This document shows, piece after piece, positions 1-4,000 of a stretch of 7,325 nt of DNA. This DNA is from Megasphaera sp. UBA5897. GTDB lineage: Bacteria > Bacillota > Negativicutes > Veillonellales > Megasphaeraceae. A program made the translations under genes and the position numbers. Location: assembly GCA_002431345.1 (NCBI GenBank), contig DJEN01000064.1, forward strand, positions 23,859-31,183, written 5' to 3'. Under the pieces are notes generated by a model, which made no database searches, was not told where the DNA came from, and saw only the letters and a list, made by a program, of their open reading frames with translations. Every line of letters starts with the position of its first letter. Positions within the stretch are counted from its first letter, which is position 1.

Positions 1-437
1 ACAATATCTGCCTTCAAAAATCCCATTGGATTTTTGCCGTCATCAAACTTAACAGCAAATTCAATGGCTTCTACCCGCTTAAAATATTCTTCATCGAGCT
101 GATGAATCATCCCAGGTTTCGTTGTCGGTTCCGTCTGAGTCAACGTGCCTACACCGGCCAGCATCGGTCCGATAATATCAATCGCCGTGATATGGGCGGC
201 ATTTGTCAGATTTTTCAATTTGTTGCGCAGTACCGGTGAAATAATGGTATAACAAATCATGGCCTGATTTTCTACGGCTTTCTGCACCAAATCCTCGACT
301 TGCTGTTCCGTCCGTATGTACGGCATACGCATAATATCAAATTCCTGCTTGTCGTATTGACTGGCTGCTGCTCTGGCAACTCGTTCGGCCGTATCCCCCA
401 ATGAGTCTGAGCAGGCATAAATAATGGGTTTGCTCAC
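1..437 (-). CDS. ppsR: PEP synthase regulatory protein (DUF299 kinase/pyrophosphorylase), 3' end cut by window edge
   Basis: Partial gene: 145 N-terminal codons are visible and the rest lies left of the window. The translation carries DUF299 family hallmarks: an N-terminal IIYACSDSLGDTAERV motif (residues 5-20) and a conserved block PGMIHQLDEEYFKRVEAIEF (108-127), followed by AVKFDDGK (128-135). The P-loop-like segment that follows in this family is beyond the edge. Family members are bifunctional: they inactivate PEP synthase or pyruvate phosphate dikinase by ADP-dependent phosphorylation of a threonine near the catalytic histidine, and reactivate it by Pi-dependent dephosphorylation. Since ppsA lies in the same cassette, PpsA is the likely substrate (inference). 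The start is GTG at 435-437, chosen because AGGAAGGAG sits 8 bases upstream and because the conserved motif begins at once; the next in-frame ATG is codon 36, too late. Only one base separates it from the upstream ccpN-like stop codon, so the two are probably co-transcribed and translationally coupled. Confidence 0.93.
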   Translation of the reverse strand, partial: MSKPIIYACSDSLGDTAERVARAAASQYDKQEFDIMRMPYIRTEQQVEDLVQKAVENQAMICYTIISPVLRNKLKNLTNAAHITAIDIIGPMLAGVGTLTQTEPTTKPGMIHQLDEEYFKRVEAIEFAVKFDDGKNPMGFLKADI

Positions 438-438
438 G

Positions 439-1080
439 TTACGTTCTCCTTCCTAAGCCGCATTCCACAAATAAGCGAGTAATATTCGTCTTAGATATTC
501 GTCCTACAATCTGCAGTTCTTTGCGTTCTTCATCATCCGTATCCATAACACGGACAACAGGCAGACAATCTACTTCATACTCAATCATCCGCTGCGCAGC
601 GACTAATGCTTTTTCATGAGGCTGTACATAAATCAGTTTGCTAACCGGCGTCATGACCATTCGTACCGGCAGCGCCCGCAAATCATTATTGCCCATAGCT
701 GTTTTCAGCAAATCCTTACGGGACACTACGCCAGCCAGTATATTGTCTGTCCCCACGAATACAGTGCCGACATCTTCTGTAAACATCGCAATAATCGCAT
801 CATACGCACTAGTATGTTCTCCTACAATAACCGGCTGCGAGAGACACGTTTCAATATTAATATCCATAATAGCTTGAGATAATAAATCTTTTTCTTGGTC
901 ACCTACAAAAAAGTATCCCAGCTTGGGTCGTGCATCAATCAGTCCCAACATCGTTAAAATTGCCAGGTCAGACCGCAGCGCTGCCCGTGTAACATGGAGC
1001 TGATTGGCTATTTTCTGCCCAGTAATCGGACTGCTTTCTTTTACAATACGCAAAATCGTTTCTTGCCGTTCCGATAGCAT
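439..1080 (-). CDS. ccpN: CcpN-like transcriptional repressor (HTH plus CBS pair)
   Basis: This 213-residue protein matches the length and architecture of Bacillus subtilis CcpN (YqzB). An N-terminal winged HTH spans about residues 3-58, with RQETILRIVKESSPITGQKI (5-24) and TRAALRSDLAILTMLGLIDA (31-50) closely resembling the CcpN DNA-binding region. Two CBS domains follow at about 75-130 and 140-205 (motifs GTVFVGTDNILAGVVSRKDL at 105-124 and VMTPVSKLIYVQP at 142-154). In B. subtilis CcpN represses gluconeogenic genes (gapB, pckA) during glycolytic growth, and CBS pairs of this kind bind adenine nucleotides. Here the neighbouring ppsA is the obvious candidate target (inference). ATG at 1078-1080 is preceded by GGGAGGTG with a 10-base gap. 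The gene has its own promoter downstream of the ppsA terminator and forms a two-gene unit with ppsR. Only the target set is uncertain. Confidence 0.9.
   Translation of the reverse strand: MLSERQETILRIVKESSPITGQKIANQLHVTRAALRSDLAILTMLGLIDARPKLGYFFVGDQEKDLLSQAIMDINIETCLSQPVIVGEHTSAYDAIIAMFTEDVGTVFVGTDNILAGVVSRKDLLKTAMGNNDLRALPVRMVMTPVSKLIYVQPHEKALVAAQRMIEYEVDCLPVVRVMDTDDEERKELQIVGRISKTNITRLFVECGLGRRT
446..454 (-). promoter_or_regulatory. Ribosome binding site of ppsR, inside the end of the ccpN-like gene
   Basis: AGGAAGGAG on the minus strand lies 8 bases before the GTG at 435-437. It falls inside the last codons of the ccpN-like gene, where it encodes part of the Gly-Arg-Arg-Thr C-terminus. 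It decides the non-ATG start of ppsR and suggests translational coupling. Confidence 0.75.
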
Positions 1081-1118
1081 ATCGCGGTTTCACCTCCCAG
1101 AGTACAATAATATGACTA

Positions 1119-1131
1119 TTTTCACCATTAT
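1119..1131 (-). promoter_or_regulatory. Shared promoter element A, copy at ccpN (ATAATGGTGAAAA)
   Basis: The minus-strand 13-mer ATAATGGTGAAAA begins in the last two bases of the ccpN -10 box and covers the expected transcription start. An identical 13-mer sits at the same offset from the -10 box of ppsA (3677-3689). The identity and the matching position suggest a common operator or a conserved initiation region. The protein that binds it is not shown by the sequence. Confidence 0.5.
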
Positions 1132-1158
1132 CATATCACATTTATACATTTATGTATA
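1130..1158 (-). promoter_or_regulatory. Promoter of the ccpN-ppsR unit
   Basis: On the minus strand TATACA (1153-1158, 4 of 6 matches to the -35 consensus) and TATGAT (1130-1135, -10) are separated by exactly 17 bases. The predicted transcript starts near 1123, about 45 bases before the ATG. The promoter lies between the ppsA terminator and the ccpN-like start, so the repressor unit can be expressed separately from ppsA. The -35 box is part of a perfect palindrome (1143-1158), which suggests repressor control, possibly autoregulation. Confidence 0.6.
1143..1158. repeat. Perfect 16-bp palindrome overlapping the ccpN -35 box
   Basis: TATACAT-TT-ATGTATA consists of two perfect 7-base arms around a 2-base centre. 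It covers the -35 hexamer and much of the spacer of the ccpN promoter, which is a classic place for a dimeric repressor to bind. It overlaps shared element B. The region is A+T-rich, so a chance palindrome is possible. Confidence 0.45.
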
Positions 1159-1165
1159 CTATTTA
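1151..1165 (+). promoter_or_regulatory. Shared promoter element B, copy at ccpN (TATGTATACTATTTA)
   Basis: This 15-mer, read on the plus strand, matches TGTGTATACTAATTA in the ppsA leader (3657-3671) at 13 of 15 positions. Its core TRTGTATACT loosely resembles the B. subtilis CcpN consensus TRTGHYATAYW as I recall it, with one base fewer in the middle. Here it overlaps the -35 box. A related ATATACTAAAA lies at 1171-1181. Binding by the CcpN-like protein is an inference. Confidence 0.45.
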
Positions 1166-1177
1166 GACAGATATACT

Positions 1178-1226
1178 AAAAAGACGGGTCTAAAGGAATA
1201 TATAGTTCCTTCAGACACCGCCTTTT
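1178..1226 (-). terminator. Intrinsic terminator of ppsA, potentially bidirectional
   Basis: A long hairpin has paired segments 1179-1183/1222-1226 (AAAAG/CTTTT), 1185-1187/1218-1220 (CGG/CCG), 1188-1191/1213-1216 (GTCT/AGAC) and 1193-1198/1206-1211 (AAGGAA/TTCCTT). Two A/C mismatches and one bulged A interrupt it, and the loop at 1199-1205 has 7 bases. On the minus strand it ends in TCTTTTT, 18 bases past the ppsA stop, as expected for a rho-independent terminator. A T-run on the other side gives it bidirectional potential. It separates ppsA transcription from ccpN-ppsR. Confidence 0.8.
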
Positions 1227-1243
1227 ATATCTATTACATCAAA

Positions 1244-3634
1244 TTACCAAGTATAATCTTCTGTTTCTGCACGGCCTTTTCCGGTCAGAGAATCCATTAG
1301 GATACGCTGTTCAATTTGTGCAACATGTTTGCGTGTTGCAACAACAGCATCCGGGTTGACGGAAATCGAATCAATCCCGCTCTTAACGAGGAATTCGGCA
1401 AAATCAGGATATACGCTCGGAGCCTGGCCGCAAATCGATACGGTTTTGCCGTCTTTATGCGCTACGGTAATTAAGTGGCGAATCGCTCTCTTGACAGCCA
1501 AGTTGCGTTCGTCAAAGAGAGGCGCAACGGTTTCGTTGTCACGGTCGCATCCCATAATAAGCATAGTCAAATCATTGGAGCCAATCGAATAACCATCGAC
1601 AAATTTATTGAACTGATCGGCCATAATGATATTGGATGGAATTTCTGCCATGAGCCATACTTTAAAGTCCGGACCGCGGTGCAGCCCTTCGCCTGCCATA
1701 ATCTGGACAATCCGTTCCATTTCATCAACACGGCGGCAGAACGGAACCATAATATTCAAGTTCTTGAAGCCGTATTCTTCCCGCACTTTGCGGACAGCCT
1801 GCAGTTCCAGCTTAAAGGCTTCAATATATTTGGGATCGTAATACCGTGAAGCACCGCGCCATCCTAAAAGGGCACTGCTTTCCTGCGGTTCATATTTGTC
1901 GCCGCCTTTCAGGTTGCGGTATTCGCTGGATTTAAAATCGCTGAGACGGAGCGTTACCGGGCGCGGAGCCAATGCCTGGCAAACTTTGCGCATGCCGTCA
2001 GCCAGCTGATTGACTACACGGTCTGCCTGGCCGATTTCAATCAGATACAGCGGATGTTCATGAATAAAGGTCGTCCAAATAAATTCTTCACGCATCAGGC
2101 CAATGCCGTCGCACGGAAGTTTGCCGTATTTTTCAGCCAAATCCGGATTGCCGAGATTCATATAAATCTTAGTACCTGTAATTGGTGCCGGTTCTGCAGC
2201 CACGACAGTCGTCGTTCCTGCCGGAGCTTCTTCTTTCGGTTTGACGATGTCGGAAACGACGCCGGCGTATACGATGCCGTTCGTTGCATCGACAGTAATT
2301 TCCATGCCGTCTTCAATCGTCGTCGTAGCTTCTACGCTGCGGCTCTTGGTGCCGACAATGCACGGAATTCCCAATTCACGGCTGACGATAGATGCATGGC
2401 AGGTCATGCCGCCGGCATCCGTTACAATAGCTTTCGCTTTTTTCATAGCCGGTACCCAGTCCGGCGCCGTCATTGTCGTGACAAGAATTTCGCCATCTTT
2501 GAATTCAGCAATCTGAGCCGGATCCAAAATAACATGCGCTTTGCCGGCAGCACTGCCCGGACTTGCCGGCAGCCCTTTGACAACTACGCTGCGTTCTGTC
2601 GTCACAGCTGCTTTTTTCTCTTGTTTTTCTTTATTTTTCTTAGACCAAACCGTTTCAGGACGAGCCTGCAGCAGCCATACTTTATTATCTCGTTCATCAA
2701 CGCCCCATTCCATGTCCATGTAGCAGCCATAATGAGCTTCAATAGCTTTGGCATACGTTGCCAGTTCTTTTACTTGTTCATCGGAAATAACCTGTTTTTT
2801 CTGTTCATCTTCAGGAACGAGCTGTTCTTCGCAGTCGCCTCCCGGTTTGCGTACTAATTTAATCGGTTTTGTATTGACCATCTTAGACAGAATGGTTAAG
2901 TCATCTTTTTTGACCTTGAAATTATCCGGCGTAACCGTGCCCTGTACGACATATTCGCCAAGGCCCCAAGCCCCTTCAATCGTAATAGTCGAATCATCGC
3001 CTGTTACCAAATCTACCGTAAACATAACGCCGGCAGCTTTGGAAAATACCATCATCTGCACGGCTGCGCTTAAGGCAACGGATAAATGATCAAAACCTTT
3101 TTTCGTGCGGTAGTATGTTGCACGGTCCGTAAAGGTGGAAGCATAGCATTCTTTTACCTTTTGAATGACCATATCTGCACCCTGTACATTTAAATACGTA
3201 TCCTGCTGCCCGGCAAAGCTGGCATCCGGCAGGTCTTCTGCCGTTGCGCTGGAACGCACAGCCACAAAGGGATTGGCTTCCCCTACTTTTTTGCCTAATT
3301 CTTCGTAGCTTTTCCGAATAGCATCTGCCAAATCATCCGGCATATCTGCCGCGCAGATCGCTTTGCGAATATTGGCCGTAACCTCACGGAGCTGAACGGG
3401 ATCTTCTACATCCGTCAGTCCCTGCAGCAATTCTTTTATCTTCACATCGAGTCCGGTAGCATGCATGAAATAGCGATATCCTTCTGCAGTCGTTGCAAAT
3501 CCATACGGTACAGGCACGCTGGTCTGTGATGTCAATTCTCCCAAGGAAGATGATTTGCCGCCAACTAATGCTACGTCGCCCCGGCGCAGTTCATCGAACC
3601 ATAATACAAAAGCTTTCTCTCTATCCATTGCCAT
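1244..3634 (-). CDS. ppsA: Phosphoenolpyruvate synthase (pyruvate, water dikinase)
   Basis: This 796-residue cytoplasmic enzyme makes PEP, AMP and Pi from pyruvate, ATP and water, the entry step of gluconeogenesis from pyruvate. It aligns over its full length with E. coli PpsA (792 residues). The N-terminal ATP-binding domain spans about 10-330 (GGKSSSLGE at 25-33, VRSSATAEDLPDASFAGQQ at 126-144, LLQARPETV at 321-329). The phosphohistidine domain spans about 350-460 with GGMTCHAS (408-415), catalytic His413 and the PpsR-target-type Thr411. The C-terminal PEP-utilising barrel spans about 488-778 (RLSDFKSSEY 563-572, AEIPSN 663-668, SIGSNDLT 683-690, catalytic Cys735 in SICGQAPS). Lys/Glu-rich (330-342) and Ala/Pro-rich (465-486) linkers and a short polar tail are the least conserved parts. 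ATG at 3632-3634 has GGGAGG 9 bases upstream, better placed than the ATG at codon 3. It is followed by its own terminator. The Thr-x-His motif and the nearby ppsR indicate post-translational control. Confidence 0.97.
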   Translation of the reverse strand: MAMDREKAFVLWFDELRRGDVALVGGKSSSLGELTSQTSVPVPYGFATTAEGYRYFMHATGLDVKIKELLQGLTDVEDPVQLREVTANIRKAICAADMPDDLADAIRKSYEELGKKVGEANPFVAVRSSATAEDLPDASFAGQQDTYLNVQGADMVIQKVKECYASTFTDRATYYRTKKGFDHLSVALSAAVQMMVFSKAAGVMFTVDLVTGDDSTITIEGAWGLGEYVVQGTVTPDNFKVKKDDLTILSKMVNTKPIKLVRKPGGDCEEQLVPEDEQKKQVISDEQVKELATYAKAIEAHYGCYMDMEWGVDERDNKVWLLQARPETVWSKKNKEKQEKKAAVTTERSVVVKGLPASPGSAAGKAHVILDPAQIAEFKDGEILVTTMTAPDWVPAMKKAKAIVTDAGGMTCHASIVSRELGIPCIVGTKSRSVEATTTIEDGMEITVDATNGIVYAGVVSDIVKPKEEAPAGTTTVVAAEPAPITGTKIYMNLGNPDLAEKYGKLPCDGIGLMREEFIWTTFIHEHPLYLIEIGQADRVVNQLADGMRKVCQALAPRPVTLRLSDFKSSEYRNLKGGDKYEPQESSALLGWRGASRYYDPKYIEAFKLELQAVRKVREEYGFKNLNIMVPFCRRVDEMERIVQIMAGEGLHRGPDFKVWLMAEIPSNIIMADQFNKFVDGYSIGSNDLTMLIMGCDRDNETVAPLFDERNLAVKRAIRHLITVAHKDGKTVSICGQAPSVYPDFAEFLVKSGIDSISVNPDAVVATRKHVAQIEQRILMDSLTGKGRAETEDYTW

Positions 3635-3656
3635 ATCCCTTTACCTCCCGCGATAG

Positions 3657-3671
3657 TGTGTATACTAATTA
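3657..3671 (+). promoter_or_regulatory. Shared promoter element B, copy in the ppsA leader (TGTGTATACTAATTA)
   Basis: It matches the ccpN copy (1151-1165) at 13 of 15 positions. Here it lies in the transcribed leader of ppsA, between the predicted start of transcription and the ribosome binding site, where a bound repressor would act as a roadblock. The enclosing TAGTGTGTATACTA (3654-3667) is partly palindromic, with outer TAGT/ACTA arms. Operator function is inferred. Confidence 0.45.
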
Positions 3672-3676
3672 AAGTG

Positions 3677-3689
3677 TTTTCACCATTAT
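3677..3689 (-). promoter_or_regulatory. Shared promoter element A, copy at ppsA (ATAATGGTGAAAA)
   Basis: This 13-mer is identical to that at the ccpN promoter (1119-1131) and also overlaps the last two bases of the -10 box, so its position relative to the promoter is exactly the same. It covers the expected ppsA transcription start near 3681. It is a candidate common operator or start-site element. Confidence 0.5.
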
Positions 3690-3716
3690 AGTACTCTATT
3701 AGCTTAGCCTTGTCAA
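3688..3716 (-). promoter_or_regulatory. Promoter of ppsA
   Basis: On the minus strand a perfect TTGACA (3711-3716) is separated by 17 bases from TACTAT (3688-3693). The overlapping TATAAT (3685-3690) is an alternative -10 but leaves a 20-base spacer. A very A+T-rich stretch upstream could act as an UP element. The strong consensus suggests a high basal rate that needs a repressor to switch off, in line with CcpN-type control (inference). The predicted leader is about 45 bases long. Confidence 0.75.
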
Positions 3717-3880
3717 GATGTTTTTCGTATTTATGGTATATTATTTTCTAAATATACTACACTATTTTGTGTATTACTTTTTATATATCAATAACTATAC
3801 TTTTAACACCTTATCCAGTGTATGCCGTACTGCCATGATGCAAAAGTATCTGTACACATATAGGCTTATAAACATGAATA
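3717..3880. other. A+T-rich divergent intergenic stretch with no gene
   Basis: This lies between the ppsA promoter and the promoter of the PBP gene. It holds no supportable reading frame. It is strongly A+T-rich with several TATACTA-like words, for example ATATACTAC at 3752-3760 and ACTATACTTTT at 3794-3804. Those words resemble the core of shared element B, so additional regulator contacts are possible but not demonstrated. Confidence 0.5.
3758..3773. repeat. Inverted repeat TACAC-N6-GTGTA upstream of the ppsA promoter
   Basis: Five-base perfect arms (3758-3762 and 3769-3773) flank TATTTT. It sits about 42 bases upstream of the ppsA -35 box and next to a TATACTAC word. It could be a distal operator half of a repressor pair, but short arms in an A+T-rich region make chance a real alternative. 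Confidence 0.25.
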
Positions 3881-3889
3881 TGCTATAAT
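3881..3889 (+). promoter_or_regulatory. Extended -10 promoter of the PBP gene
   Basis: TGC followed by a perfect TATAAT (3884-3889) forms an extended -10 element. No good -35 hexamer is seen at 16-18 bases upstream, which extended -10 promoters tolerate. Transcription would start near 3896, leaving a leader of about 105 bases before the ATG at 4001. Confidence 0.6.
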
Positions 3890-3911
3890 AAGGAATTAGT
3901 AAAGTTTATTT

Positions 3912-3966
3912 ATGTCAAACCATGATGAAAACGAGTTTGGCATCGCCTGCGCCCATTTATCGGCGC
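3912..3966 (+). promoter_or_regulatory. Two potential stem-loops in the PBP leader
   Basis: Segment 3912-3920 can pair with 3935-3943 (ATGTCAAAC with GTTTGGCAT, one T-G wobble, 14-base loop). GCGCC at 3949-3953 can pair with GGCGC at 3962-3966 (8-base loop). Neither is followed by a T-run, so they are not terminators. They could structure the leader RNA, but I recognise no known riboswitch class. Confidence 0.3.
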
Positions 3967-3986
3967 CCTTTGTCACACCCGCTTGA
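3912..3986 (+). CDS. Possible 24-codon leader ORF upstream of the PBP gene
   Basis: ATG at 3912 opens a 24-codon frame (begins MSNHDENEF, ends FVTPA) that stops with TGA at 3984-3986, only 14 bases before the PBP start and just ahead of its AGGAGG. It lies wholly in the predicted leader transcript and is richer in G+C than the DNA upstream. I do not recognise the peptide. No well-spaced ribosome binding site is seen: AAGGAA at 3890-3895 is 16 bases away, and the ATG would be paired in a hairpin. It may be a regulatory uORF or simply chance. Confidence 0.2.
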   Translation: MSNHDENEFGIACAHLSAPFVTPA

Positions 3987-4000
3987 TAGTAGGAGGATAT

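Noticed and set aside
1004..1300. 98-codon plus-strand frame spanning the ccpN-ppsA gap
   Set aside because: It starts inside ccpN, crosses the promoter and terminator and ends inside ppsA. It has no ribosome binding site and no plausible protein character.
2054..2857. 267-codon open frame on the plus strand opposite ppsA
   Set aside because: It lies wholly within the well-supported ppsA gene in antisense. Its translation is rich in Phe, Arg, Ser and Cys without recognisable domains, as expected for a shadow frame.
3685..3716. TATAAT at 3685-3690 as the ppsA -10 box
   Set aside because: It gives a 20-base spacer from TTGACA; the overlapping TACTAT gives the optimal 17, so TATAAT is kept only as an alternative.
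3767..3801. Plus-strand promoter using TTGTGT and TATACT for the PBP gene
   Set aside because: The spacing is 23 bases, and no better -35 is found at 16-18 bases. The extended -10 TATAAT at 3884 is more convincing.
3983..4000. Upstream in-frame TTG start adding six residues to the PBP
   Set aside because: The AGGAGG at 3991-3996 would fall inside the coding sequence, no ribosome binding site precedes the TTG, and the ATG at 4001 is directly downstream of the AGGAGG.
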